Assembly: GCA_030448225.1 (NCBI GenBank)
Contig: JAUJNJ010000021.1
Span: 1-58,374 of the forward strand
Reading direction: 5' to 3'
Length of the DNA: 58,374 nucleotides
From: Phycisphaerae bacterium
Lineage (GTDB): Bacteria > Planctomycetota > Phycisphaerae > Tepidisphaerales > Tepidisphaeraceae
The translations under genes were made by a program, and so were the position numbers. Positions 35,366 through 43,109 of the stretch are shown piece by piece. Below the pieces are notes generated by a model. It searched no databases and was not told the origin of the DNA. It saw only the letters and a program-made list of their open reading frames with translations. How positions within the stretch are numbered: the stretch's first letter is position 1; each line of letters begins with the position of its first letter.

Positions 35366-35494
35366 GTGACCGCCGTGCGCCGCCGCCTGTTCACCCTCTG
35401 CTCGGCCCTGTCGCTGCTGCTGTCGGCGGCGGTGTGCGCGCTGTGGGTAGGGAGCCTGCGGCCGTCTCCGCCGTACTTGATTTGGTGCGATTGA
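35366..35494 (+). pseudogene. truncated N-terminus of a common planctomycete membrane-protein family
   Basis: GTG 35366 after GAAGGAG (or in-frame ATG 35342) reads VRRRLFTLCSALSLLLSAAV, then CALWVGSLRP. This N-terminal helix opens many planctomycete hypothetical proteins of about 130-180 aa, which continue with a WVRSYW-type stretch and a soluble domain. Here the frame ends after 42 residues, about 90 bases before the first cassette gene. It is probably the remnant of a gene cut by the cassette array or by a deletion. Confidence 0.5.
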
Positions 35495-35593
35495 GATACG
35501 AACGGGCTCCGAATAGATGATCGATAGCGGAGCGGTCGTAGACGGCTTATCCTGCCGCAGCGCGGGCCCCGGTCACGGCACGTTGATTGGGCT

Positions 35594-36283
35594 ATGCGCC
35601 GGTACAATAGTAGTTCTTCGGCGGCGATGCTCAACCTCTCCTACATCTTCGAGGATGCCAACACCGCCATGGCGGAGTTTGCGGATCGCTTAGCGGTCGT
35701 GCCGCTGCCCGCTGCTGTGTACATGATGCAAGTCGACGTCCTGAACCACTACCGCTACGCGCTCACCCACTACCTCACGCTCACGTTAAGTGAACCGTAC
35801 CTTCAGAACTCGTCGCTGGGGACGCCCTATCAGAAGTGGGCGTTCTTCGTGAACAAGAACTTCGAGATGCTCTCTTTCGCGGTCCACAACCTGCTTCGGT
35901 ACACGAGCCGGCTGGTGCACGAAACGCAATGCCCGAAGGCGGACGATTCCGTTGATTACATGGCCTCGTTCAAGGGTAAGAGCAACACGTACACCCTGCC
36001 CCTGTGTGACATCAAGTTCAAGGACAAGCCGATCGGCGTCCGCGTCCACAACGACGAGCGATTGACCGTGACGGCGATCCGGAATACGCGGGAGCCGCTG
36101 GAAGCGGAGTCGGTGGACATCCGGGACCGCTCGCGACTGGACGCGGTGCGGGAGCGTGGTATGCGTGAAATCTCGACGCTCACTGAACACAACCGCGTGT
36201 TTGGCGGGGCGTGCAACGCGTACTACTCTTCCCGGAAGGTAGCGGAGCCGTTCCGAAATCTGAACCAGGAGTACTGGACTTAG
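35594..36283 (+). CDS. cassette gene 1, hypothetical protein (229 aa)
   Basis: ATG 35594 lies 12 bases after GTTGATT. The N-terminal half is helical (MLNLSYIFEDANTAMAEFAD; VDVLNHYRYALTHYLTLTLS). The C-terminal half is more beta-like (KSNTYTLPLCDIKFKDKPIG). Codon use is less GC-extreme than in flanking chromosomal genes. No family recognised, as is usual for cassette genes. The stop is 34 bases before the first attC. Confidence 0.7.
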   Translation: MRRYNSSSSAAMLNLSYIFEDANTAMAEFADRLAVVPLPAAVYMMQVDVLNHYRYALTHYLTLTLSEPYLQNSSLGTPYQKWAFFVNKNFEMLSFAVHNLLRYTSRLVHETQCPKADDSVDYMASFKGKSNTYTLPLCDIKFKDKPIGVRVHNDERLTVTAIRNTREPLEAESVDIRDRSRLDAVRERGMREISTLTEHNRVFGGACNAYYSSRKVAEPFRNLNQEYWT

Positions 36284-36317
36284 AGGCGGCGCGGCTGCGG
36301 CGACCCGGCCGCCGAAG

Positions 36318-36414
36318 AACCAACCGCTGCAGCGGACCGGGCGGGCGTCGCGGTCCTTGTGAATCGGAAGGCGGTCCGGTGCCCGCCCGGCCGCTGAACG
36401 TCGGTCCGTTGTCC
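36318..36414 (+). other. attC site 1
   Basis: Left end AACCAAC, right end GTTGTCC (36408-36414). Arm CTGCAGCGGACCGGGCGGGC faces GCCCGCCCGGCCGCTG. The right arm's complement lacks the A after CAGCGG, so one base is extrahelical on the left arm, a hallmark of attC. Confidence 0.8.
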
Positions 36415-36828
36415 TCGCCTGAGCGATTCGTGCACACGATCGACTGTCAAGCATCCTCGCCTCTCGACTTCGATGCCGTAATCGCGTCGATCGCTGACCG
36501 CTACCCTGGCACGCACATCGTCGAGGCCGATTGGTATGCCGAGCGCCGTGCGAAAGAGGTTGCGGTCGGCGAACGCTTCGGGATGCGGATTCCGAACCCG
36601 CCGCTGGATTCGCTCGACCGGGTTTGGGCCGAGAGAGGGTTGCAGCGTGGGTTCCAGGTTCCGATCCGAGAGGGGCTGAAGCTTTACGCTCGGCTTGACA
36701 AGACCGGCGGGTATTTCTTCCATCGAGCCGGCGAGTTCGATGAGCACGAGGTATTGCCGCTCATCGAAATCCTCAAGGGGTTCGCGTTGTCTGTCCGCTA
36801 TTTCAGCGAGTCTGGCGGGCGAGGATAA
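36409..36828 (+). CDS. cassette gene 2, hypothetical protein (139 aa)
   Basis: A TTG start at 36409 falls inside the right end of attC 1, as seen for other cassette genes here; GTG 36430 is the alternative. The product reads SPLDFDAVIASIADRYPGTH, then ERRAKEVAVGERFGMRIPNP, VPIREGLKLYARLDKTGGYF and a C-terminal LIEILKGFALSVRYFSE. A small alpha/beta protein; no family recognised. TAA (36826-36828) is within the left end of attC 2. Confidence 0.7.
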   Translation: MSSPERFVHTIDCQASSPLDFDAVIASIADRYPGTHIVEADWYAERRAKEVAVGERFGMRIPNPPLDSLDRVWAERGLQRGFQVPIREGLKLYARLDKTGGYFFHRAGEFDEHEVLPLIEILKGFALSVRYFSESGGRG

Positions 36829-36925
36829 CCCGCCGCCGGAGCGGGACCGCGGCGGCGGTATACTGCTCTGCGGTCGAGCGTCGCGCGTACGCCGCCGCGG
36901 CCGCTCAACGGCCTTTCGTTAGTCC
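36823..36925 (+). other. attC site 2
   Basis: Left end GGATAAC (against GTTGTCC of its own cassette start, one G-T pair), right end GTTAGTCC (36918-36925). Arm GGAGCGGGACCGCGGCGGCG faces CGCCGCCGCGGCCGCTC, with two unpaired bases (GA) on the left arm. Confidence 0.82.
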
Positions 36926-36940
36926 GCCGGAGTCGCTCGC

Positions 36941-37384
36941 ATGCCGAAGGGTAGCGACAAGATTGACGCACCGTGGCTCACCGCGATGGCGGAGCACGAG
37001 GGGCTACCGTTGGCGCTGCGTGTGAGGCCCGGCGCAGACACCCCCGCCAATCGAGCAAAGTTTGCGACGCTCGTGCTCGCTTCGCACGAGTTGGCTGAGG
37101 TGACTTCCAATGGCTTGCCGGTCGCAACGTACAACGACGCCCTTGCGGACTTCGATCATGCGGTTCACGGAGCGATTGAACAGGGTGGCGTAGGCCTCGC
37201 TGTTCTTGTCGAGACCTTCTAGGGCAAGCGGAACTACTACGCGTACGTTGCTGATGACAGCCTTGTGAAGCAGAGAGTCAAAACGGTGCAAGAGAAGTAT
37301 CCACAGCACAAGTTGGAACTTCGCGGCGGGGCAGATCCCATGTGGGCTCTATACAACGACTACCGGCAGCGCTTCCCGTGGTGA
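36941..37384 (+). pseudogene. cassette gene 3, DUF695-like protein interrupted by an in-frame TAG
   Basis: ATG 36941 reads MPKGSDKIDAPWLTAMAEHE, then EGLPLALRVRPGADTPANRA. At 37220-37222 a TAG follows VLVETF. In the same frame the protein then continues GKRNYYAYVADDSLVKQRVK and ends LRGGADPMWALYNDYRQRFP-W before TGA (37382-37384). The D-P-x-W-x-x-Y ending and GKR-YY-Y strand fit the DUF695 family, whose function is unknown. Read through, the protein is 147 aa. The TAG may be a real nonsense mutation, a base error, or suppressed; frame is kept across it, unlike the indels elsewhere. Confidence 0.65.
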
Positions 37385-37402
37385 CTGCGGCGGTCCGGCG
37401 GC

Positions 37403-37504
37403 GGAATGACCCCGCACTGCAACGGGCCGGCCGGGCGGAACGGTCGTTGTGATTTCCAACGCGGCTTCGTGACCGGCCGACCGTTGAATGCTGATCTGTT
37501 ATGC
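37403..37504 (+). other. attC site 3
   Basis: Left end GGAATGAC (two mismatches to the expected GGACTAAC), right end GTTATGC (37498-37504). Arm CACTGCAACGGGCCGGCCGG faces CCGGCCGACCGTTGAATG with a single unpaired G at two places on the left arm. The most degenerate of the four sites. Confidence 0.72.
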
Positions 37505-37860
37505 AGACGCAGGAACCCGCGCCCACTCCTGACCTTCCGCTGTTCGACGTGCCGCTCATGCTTACGGCGTCGAAGCGGCTGAGCTACCGGCGGGACATGC
37601 TTGCGATCGCAGAAGCAATAGCGAACGTCTTCACGGAAGAGCGGCTGTCGGCCGTCGATCTGCGGGCACGCTTCCTCGCGGACGGTGCCGCATTCAGGGC
37701 GATGCTGTCCGAGCTGACGCCTACCGGCTCGTCGTTCTACTCAGCCCGGTTCGACGCATGGCTCGGGAAGATCGACCGTTGGACGACCGAACGCACGGCC
37801 GAGAAGCTGGCAGCGTCATTGCGGAAAGAGCTCGCGGCGCACCGGCGGGCGTCTGCATAA
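37501..37860 (+). CDS. cassette gene 4, hypothetical protein (119 aa)
   Basis: ATG 37501 is part of the right end GTTATGC of attC 3. MQTQEPAPTPDLPLFDVPLM is followed by a mostly helical protein (RRDMLAIAEAIANVFTEERL; AEKLAASLRKELAAHRRAS). TAA (37858-37860) is inside the left end of attC 4. No family recognised. The cassette uses almost no non-coding DNA. Confidence 0.72.
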   Translation: MQTQEPAPTPDLPLFDVPLMLTASKRLSYRRDMLAIAEAIANVFTEERLSAVDLRARFLADGAAFRAMLSELTPTGSSFYSARFDAWLGKIDRWTTERTAEKLAASLRKELAAHRRASA

Positions 37861-37947
37861 CCCCCCGATGCAGCGGACCGGCGGGGACGGTACCTTGTTG
37901 TTCGTGGGCCGGTGATGCGCCGGCCGCTGATCGGTCATACGTTATGC
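37855..37947 (+). other. attC site 4
   Basis: GCATAAC (37855-37861) and GTTATGC (37941-37947) are perfect reverse complements. Left arm CGATGCAGCGGACCGGCG faces CGCCGGCCGCTGATCG. The G after CGAT and the A after CAGCGG are unpaired, exactly the two extrahelical bases expected of attC. The clearest site in the array. Confidence 0.88.
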
Positions 37948-38075
37948 GACGGAAGATGGGCACTCGCCGACCGCTTTGCTTGCGACTTAGCGTCGTCGTC
38001 GTCGCTTCTGTCGTCACGGCGTTGTTCGCGCCCAGCACGATCTTCATCTTCGGTGCCGCCACCGCTGGCTTTTGA
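37944..38075 (+). CDS. cassette gene 5, small membrane protein (43 aa)
   Basis: ATG 37944 overlaps the right end of attC 4, the same arrangement as gene 4. A basic N-terminus (RRKMGTRRPLCLR) precedes one hydrophobic helix, LSVVVVASVVTALFA, then TIFIFGAATAGF. No closing attC with a matching GCATAAC left end is found downstream, so the last cassette may be truncated. Confidence 0.5.
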   Translation: MRRKMGTRRPLCLRLSVVVVASVVTALFAPSTIFIFGAATAGF

Positions 38076-38470
38076 GGGGACCTGCGGCGGGTTGACGCGT
38101 GCGTTCTGATGCCCCGCCTCCGCACGGCACGTCCGGTGTCGGCAGCGTCGTTTGCTTGCACGTCCGATAACCGACAACGTTAAGATTTTTTTCGACCGCT
38201 CGGGGAGTCCGGGGCCGGTACACCGCGCGGTGGCAGTGTTGGGGCGGGGGGCGGTGGACGTCCGGTAACCGGGTGGGTTTATGACGGCCAATAATCGCCC
38301 GCGCGTCGTGCGTGGTCGGCGTGTTTGTCAGCGGCCTCACAACCGGCCGGGTCGGGCCGCACTTGAGGCGGGCGGGTGAAAATACCGCCAAGGTCGCGCA
38401 CCGGGCGGGACGATGGGACAGGCGTGTCACGGGTCGAAACCCGAGACGACGCTTAACCCGGAGGTCTTCC
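38076..38470. other. array end / intergenic
   Basis: 395 bases, nothing supported. A GATAACCGACAACGTTAAG stretch at about 38166-38184 has attC-end-like words but too little spacing to be a site. The ribosome-binding site of the next small gene (GGAGGT) is at its end. Confidence 0.4.
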
Positions 38471-38572
38471 TTGCAGACGCGCATCACCTCGCTGGTCTCG
38501 AACGTCGCCGAACTCGGCATCTTCTTCGCCGCCGCCACCGCCCTGGGCATGGGCCTGCTGAACCTGAAGTGA
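38471..38572 (+). CDS. small single-pass membrane protein (33 aa)
   Basis: The TTG start at 38471 follows CCGGAGGTCTTCC, a strong ribosome-binding site. The product is QTRITSLVSNVAELGIFFAA followed by ATALGMGLLNLK: one amphipathic-to-hydrophobic helix, little else. No family recognised. It sits 200 bases upstream of pstB. Confidence 0.5.
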   Translation: MQTRITSLVSNVAELGIFFAAATALGMGLLNLK

Positions 38573-38689
38573 ACCGGCCGGGGCCGCCCGCCGCCCGCGT
38601 AAGCCGCGATGCCGCGAGGCGGTTAGGGCCGGGCAACGGCCGAGATCGGCAGAACGTCTTGTGCTGCAATATCTTGCGGGCGCGCGATG

Positions 38690-38705
38690 TTAATGTTTGT
38701 TTAAT
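38690..38705 (+). promoter_or_regulatory. Pho-box-like direct repeat upstream of pstB
   Basis: TTAAT at 38690-38694 and again at 38701-38705, exactly 11 bases apart (TTAATGTTTGTTTAAT). This is the AT-rich 11-bp-phased direct repeat expected of a PhoB/PhoP operator, in otherwise GC-rich DNA. It lies 72 bases before pstB-phoU. Match is to spacing and base composition, not to a defined consensus for this phylum. Confidence 0.5.
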
Positions 38706-38776
38706 GAGTTGGAAGGGTGAGGGCCGCCGTCTAAACTCGATCGTCTCCTATTGTCTCACAACGGGGCGACGAGTTT

Positions 38777-39689
38777 ATGAGCCGAACCGCACTACCCACG
38801 ACGGCCGCCGGCGCACCCACGGTGCCGGCCGAGGCGAGGCACACGGTGAGAGTCCCCGTCCCCGCCGACACGGTGCGGCAGCAGCAGCAGCAGGGGGTCG
38901 CCGCCGCCGGTGAGGCCGGCGCCGCGTCGGCCGCGTCGCCGGTGCTGATCGACGCGCGGACCGTGAGCGTGTTCTACGGCAAGAACGAGGCGATCAAGAA
39001 GGTCTCGGTCACGATCCCGCAGAACAACGTCGTGGCGTTCATCGGGCCCAGCGGGTGCGGCAAGAGCACGTTCCTCCGCTCGATCAACCGCCTCAACGAC
39101 CTCATCCCCGGCTGCCGCGTGACGGGCGAGATCCGCATCGGCGGGCACGACATCTACGACCCCAAGGTCGACCTCGTCGAGCTTCGCCGCCAAGTCGGTC
39201 TCGTCTTCCAGAAGCCCAACCCGTTCCCCAAGTCGATCTACGACAACATCGCCTACGGCCCGCGCCTCCAGGGCGTGCGTAACCGCAGCACGCTCGACGG
39301 CCTCGTCGAGGACTGCCTCCGCAAGGCCGCCATCTGGGAAGAGGCCAAGGACCGCCTCCACGAGCGCGATCGGCATGTCGGGCGGTCAGCAGCAGCGGCT
39401 GTGCATCGCCCGTGCGCTGGCGACGAAGCCGAAGGTCCTGCTGATGGACGAGCCGGCCAGCGCGCTCGACCCGATCGCCACGAGCAAGATCGAGGACCTG
39501 ATCGCCGAGCTGAAGCGCAACTACACGATCGTGATCGTCACGCACAACATGCAGCAGGCCGCCCGCGTGAGCGACTTCACCGCGTTCTTCTACCTCGGCA
39601 CGCTCGTCGAGTACGACCGCACCGCCAACATCTTCACCAACCCGGCCAACAAGCAGACGGAAGACTACGTGACCGGCCGGTTCGGGTGA
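38777..39689 (+). CDS. pstB: phosphate ABC transporter ATP-binding protein PstB, one frameshift
   Basis: Walker [10 protein letters not shown] with [15 protein letters not shown], the PstB-specific stretch. Q-loop region [23 protein letters not shown] signature [15 protein letters not shown] and Walker [15 protein letters not shown]-loop [16 protein letters not shown] and the ending [14 protein letters not shown]. One shift near 39370 (between KDRLHE and [10 protein letters not shown]). A 55-residue N-terminal extension including five Gln from a (CAG)5 run precedes the ABC core and is unusual. It powers high-affinity phosphate uptake. pstS/C/A are not in the window; phoU follows. Confidence 0.95.
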
Positions 39690-39708
39690 GGTCGGCGGCC
39701 CAAGGTTT

Positions 39709-39862
39709 ACCGCGAAGGGCGCGAAGAACGCGAGGGCGGATCGCCGAAGATATCCGTCGGGTGAATCGTACTGTTGAAGGAGGGGCGGCACGCACGTGTC
39801 ACGTCTGCCGCATCGCACCATTTAATTCTTCTCCTTCTTCGCGTTCTTCGCCCTTCGCGGTT
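39709..39862. repeat. CGCGAAGGGCGCGAAGAACG palindrome (pstB-phoU spacer)
   Basis: Left arm ACCGCGAAGGGCGCGAAGA then ACGCGAGG (39709-39734). Right arm CTTCGCGTTCTTCGCC then CTTCGCGGTT (39837-39862) is its reverse complement apart from two or three bases. About 100 unrelated bases lie between. Confidence 0.8.
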
Positions 39863-39900
39863 CACACCGCCCGGCGTAACGTCTATCGAGCGAGCACCTA

Positions 39901-40561
39901 TGTCCCGCCACCTCAGCGAACTTCTGGACGACCTCAAGGGCCGGGTGTCGCGCATGAGCCGCGATGGTCCAGCAGCTCGTCGAGCAGTCGGTCGACGCGG
40001 TGTTCAGCGTCGACACGAAGCTGGCGCGCAGGTGATCGCGGCCGACGAGAAGGTCGACGAGGAAGAGGTGCGCGTCGAGAAGGCGGCGATCGACCTGCTC
40101 GCCCTGCACCAGCCGGCCGCCGGCGACCTGCGGCTGATCACGACGGTGATCAAGGTCAACAGCGACCTCGAGCGCATCGCCGACTGCGCGGTGAATGCCG
40201 CCCAGCGCGTGCTGCCGCTCGCCCGGCGGCAGGGTACGAGACCGCCGCGCGACTTGAAGGTGATCGCCAACAGCGTGGTGTCGATCCTGCGCGACACGAT
40301 CCGGGCGTTCAACCTCAACGACGCCGAGCTCGCCCGGCACGTGCTCCGCAACGACGACGTGGTCGACGCGCTGTACCACCAGATCGTGCAGGACATGCTC
40401 GCGCAGATGGAGTCCAACGGCCGCCACGCCAGCGCCGAGCTGTCGAACATCATGATCGCCAAGAACCTCGGAGCCGCATCGCCGACCACTGCACGAACAT
40501 CGCCGAGGACGTGATCTACATCCACACCGGCCGGATCATCCGCCACCTGCACGCGTTTTAG
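39901..40561 (+). CDS. phoU: phosphate transport regulator PhoU, three frameshifts
   Basis: [19 protein letters not shown], then [20 protein letters not shown] and [20 protein letters not shown], form the first PhoU repeat, with metal-binding acidic E/D-x-x-x-[21 protein letters not shown] then [19 protein letters not shown] follows. The second repeat ends [20 protein letters not shown]. Shifts near 39962, 40025 and 40470; at 39962 one extra C in CCGCGATG explains the first. About 220 aa. It modulates the Pho sensor together with PstB. Confidence 0.92.
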
Positions 40562-40955
40562 CGCCGGAGCATGGGTGGGCAGACAAACCGGCTTGCATCT
40601 GAAATCAGGCACCGTCACGCGCACCGGCGTGACCACCTGAGGTGGCCACGCCTGTTTTCCTGCGTGTTGGGTTCGCTTCACCTCAGGCGCGCCGGCTCAC
40701 CCCTACCGTCGCTCGCAAGGATCTGGAAAAGCCCCAAAGGCGAGTCCGGCAGAGTCCCCATCTTTCCCCACTTCCCTGAGCGGCATAGGGGAATGCCGTC
40801 ATTGCCGATTTTTTCGAAGATTCAGGTGTTTTGGGGTTGGTGGCTGTCGCTCCAATCAATAAGGTCCCGTTTGGATTTTGCTTGGCAATTGATAGTGCCG
40901 CGCTAGTGCGGCCTATCGACGGCCCGCACGTTCCATCCGTTCAGGGGCCATTGCC
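40562..40955. other. intergenic after phoU
   Basis: 394 bases: a terminator-like hairpin near 40629, otherwise no gene. AT-rich TTTGGATTTTGCTTGGC then AATTGATAGTG at about 40868-40896 may be the promoter of the next membrane-protein gene. Confidence 0.4.
40629..40655 (+). terminator. terminator-like hairpin after phoU
   Basis: GTGACCACCTGAGGTGGCCAC pairs its two halves with one mismatch and is followed by GCCTGTTTTCC. Moderate terminator for pstB-phoU. Confidence 0.5.
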
Positions 40956-41750
40956 ATGTCGCTCGTCGCCGTTCGTCCGAACCGTATCGCCTGCCTGCTC
41001 GCGGTCGTCATCGTCTCGCTCGTCGCGCTCAGCCTGTCGGCGCAGGCGCTTCACCTCGGCGGCCGCGGGGTGACGGAGGGGATGGTGCGGTGGGTGAACG
41101 TCGACGACGAGTTGAACGTGCCGACCGCTTACCAGGCGCTGACGCTGCTGGCGGCGGCGTCGCTCCTGCTGCTGATCGGCGACGCCCGCCGCCGCGAGCG
41201 GGCGACCGACGCGACGGCGTGGTTCGGGCTGGCCGCGATCTTCGGCCTGCTGGCGGCCGACGAGGTGTTCCAACTCCACGAGAAGCTCAAGGCGCCGCTG
41301 CTGTTCCTGCGGTCGTACAGCCCGGCCCTGCGGTACGGGTGGGTGGCGGTGGGCCTGCCGTTCGCGCTGCTGGTCGGGCTGCTCTACGCGCGGTTCCTGT
41401 TCCGCCTGCCGCGGGCGACGGCCGCGCGGTTCGTGCTGGCCGGGGCGCTGTTCGTGGGCGGGGCGGTGGGGATGGAGATGGCGGCCGGCGCGCTGTCCGA
41501 CGCGCTGGGTCGCGACAACCTCCGCTGGGTGATGCTCGGCACGTTCGAGGAGGCGATGGAGATGAGCGGCGTCGCGCTGTTCATCGTCGCGCTGCTCCGC
41601 CACGCCCGCACGCTGCCCGCCGCCGGCTTCAACCACGCCCCGATCGAGCGCACCCGCCGGTACGCGGCGTACGAGTCCTACCCCGGCGCCGACGACCGCG
41701 AGCACGTCGACTTCGACGCCGAGCACGACGTCCACGAAGCCGCCGCCTGA
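40956..41750 (+). CDS. multi-pass membrane protein (264 aa)
   Basis: About six hydrophobic segments: RIACLLAVVIVSLVALSLSA; ALTLLAAASLLLLIGDA; WFGLAAIFGLLAADEVFQL; VAVGLPFALLVGLLYARFL; FVLAGALFVGGAVGMEMAAG; GVALFIVALL. Histidine and acidic residues (ADEVFQLHEKL; GTFEEAMEMSG) fall at helix ends, so metal or proton handling is conceivable. The tail is hydrophilic and acidic. No family recognised. ATG 40956; intact. Confidence 0.65.
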   Translation: MSLVAVRPNRIACLLAVVIVSLVALSLSAQALHLGGRGVTEGMVRWVNVDDELNVPTAYQALTLLAAASLLLLIGDARRRERATDATAWFGLAAIFGLLAADEVFQLHEKLKAPLLFLRSYSPALRYGWVAVGLPFALLVGLLYARFLFRLPRATAARFVLAGALFVGGAVGMEMAAGALSDALGRDNLRWVMLGTFEEAMEMSGVALFIVALLRHARTLPAAGFNHAPIERTRRYAAYESYPGADDREHVDFDAEHDVHEAAA

Positions 41751-42216
41751 GCGGGCGGGATCGCCGAAGCCGCCGGCACGACGCGTCACGTGGGGAAGAC
41801 CGCCCCACGCGCCGCACCCGTCGTGCGGCGGGCGCCGGACAGAGTGGTGCGCGCGTCGTAGACGATTCCGATCACGCCTTTTCAGCCTCCGGGCACAACG
41901 CTCACATTTACAGCCTATCCGAACAATCCGCGGCGGGCCCTGCGGGCCTGCGGCGAAACGGGGGGTGTCGGGCTAATCGGATGGGCAGTCAGCCGGCGCG
42001 CTCGCTCGCCGCGTCGCCCGACGATGTGGCGCATCGACTGAGGAAGTGGGACGGGGCTGCTCAACGCGCGCTCACCCGCCCCCGCACGTGTTAAGGTGAC
42101 GCTCGAACCGGAAGGCGACGCCGCGATTCCTCCTTCGCTCGATCCCGCACCGGTTGTCACTTGGCGCCGCGCCAGGCGATGCTGTACGCGCGCCGCACCG
42201 GCGCGGAGGACCGCCC
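41751..42216. other. intergenic with dispersed repeat
   Basis: 466 bases containing the fourth GGGCC-GCGAAACGGGG copy (41931-41965). The ribosome-binding site GGAGGA for the macrodomain gene is at 42205-42210. No gene supported. Confidence 0.45.
41931..41965 (+). repeat. GGGCC-GCGAAACGGGG dispersed repeat, copy 4
   Basis: CGGCGGGCCCTGCGGGCC followed by TGCGGCGAAACGGGGGG. Differs from the 24495-24527 copy by one base in the shared core. Confidence 0.75.
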
Positions 42217-42731
42217 GTGACCGACCGCATCCGACTGCTCGAGGCCGACATCACCACGCTCGCGGTCGACGCGATCGTCAACGCGGCGAACGGCACCCTG
42301 CTCGGCGGCGGCGGCGTCGACGGCGCGATCCACGACGCGGCCGGGCCCGGCCTGCTCGCCGAGTGCCGCACGCTCGGCGGGTGCCCGACCGGCGAGGCCC
42401 GCATCACCGCCGGGCACGACCTGCCCGCCCGCCACGTGATCCACACCGTCGGCCCCGTCTGGTTCGGCGGGCGCCGCGGCGAGGACGACCTGCTCGCCGC
42501 CTGCTACCGCAACGCGCTGGCGCTGGCCGTGCGCCACGACGTCCGCACGATCGCGTTCCCCGCCATCAGCACCGGCGCCTACGGCTTCCCGCCCGACCGC
42601 GCCGCGGCGATCGCGGTGCGGGAGGTGCGCGCGTTCCTCGCCGCCGCACAGTCGGTCGAGCAGGTGACGTGCGTGTGCTTCGACGCCCGGGCCCGCGCCG
42701 CATACGACCGCCGATCGTCGCCGCGGGGTAG
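42217..42731 (+). CDS. macrodomain protein (O-acetyl-ADP-ribose deacetylase-like)
   Basis: GTG 42217 with GGAGGA seven bases ahead. [20 protein letters not shown] then [20 protein letters not shown] is the macrodomain adenosine/ribose loop ([14 protein letters not shown]), the class that includes Ymd[21 protein letters not shown] and [19 protein letters not shown] are the remaining signature loops. A one-base shift near 42712 would give the normal ending AAYDR-IVAAG and stop at 42731. Without it the frame runs to 43113 through low-complexity sequence. It hydrolyses O-acetyl-ADP-ribose or removes ADP-ribose from targets. Confidence 0.9.
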
Positions 42732-43109
42732 GTCCGGCAACCTCGGATCGCTACCGGTGGTGAGACGCCCGACGCATCCCCCCGACCACGGCGAGCAGCA
42801 GCAGCAGCAGCCGTCCGTTCGCTTCGTCAGCCCGATCTGCTCGATGCGTGGAGCGGTCCCGCTCGTCGGGCGACGCCGCAGAACTGCCGCAGAGTCGTTG
42901 CCATGGGAAGCGAAACAGCCGGCTGTGACACGCCTCGTACTGCTCGCCGGGACGGCGTTTCGGTGGAGCCTCTGGAGCAGCAGCCGGGTCGTTCCGGACA
43001 TCTTGATTGTCCACAAACTTCACAATGTTTATGGCGTCTTATTTAGTGGAGCCGGCGAACGACGCGGCGTATCGTGGAGAAAGTCGGCACCCTTAAAGGA
43101 GCGCCTGCG
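42732..43109. other. intergenic with a (CAG)n run
   Basis: 378 bases. (AGC)n run at 42794-42810. AAAGGAG ribosome-binding site for the DUF488 gene at 43096-43102. Otherwise nothing recognised. Confidence 0.4.
42794..42810 (+). repeat. (AGC)n trinucleotide run
   Basis: Five to six AGC units. The complementary (CTG)n run lies at 43553-43572, so the two bracket the DUF488 gene as an inverted pair. Confidence 0.7.

Larger units (their letters stand above)
35582..38075 (+). mobile_element. integron gene-cassette array without integrase in view (CALIN)
   Basis: Four attC-like sites (36318-36414, 36823-36925, 37403-37504, 37855-37947) separate five short genes of unknown type, all read in the same direction. 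Each site has a RYYYAAC-like left end, a GTTRRRY-like right end and long imperfect complementary arms. Left ends match the right-end start of the same cassette (e.g. CTGCATAAC at 37853 against GTTATGCAG at 37498), as expected if each cassette was once a circle. No tyrosine recombinase of IntI type is found in the window. The left boundary GTTGATT (35582-35588) is a possible first insertion point. Confidence 0.8.

Noticed and set aside
36300..36420. The cassette hairpins as ordinary terminators
   Set aside because: No U-tract follows. Ends match RYYYAAC/GTTRRRY and unpaired bases recur at fixed positions, which terminators do not show.
38161..38184. A fifth attC after cassette gene 5
   Set aside because: GATAAC and GTTAAGA words are too close together for a hairpin of attC size, and the expected GCATAAC left end is missing.
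40562..40955. A riboswitch in the spacer after phoU
   Set aside because: Two small hairpins and a T-run fit a terminator; no conserved riboswitch core is recognisable.
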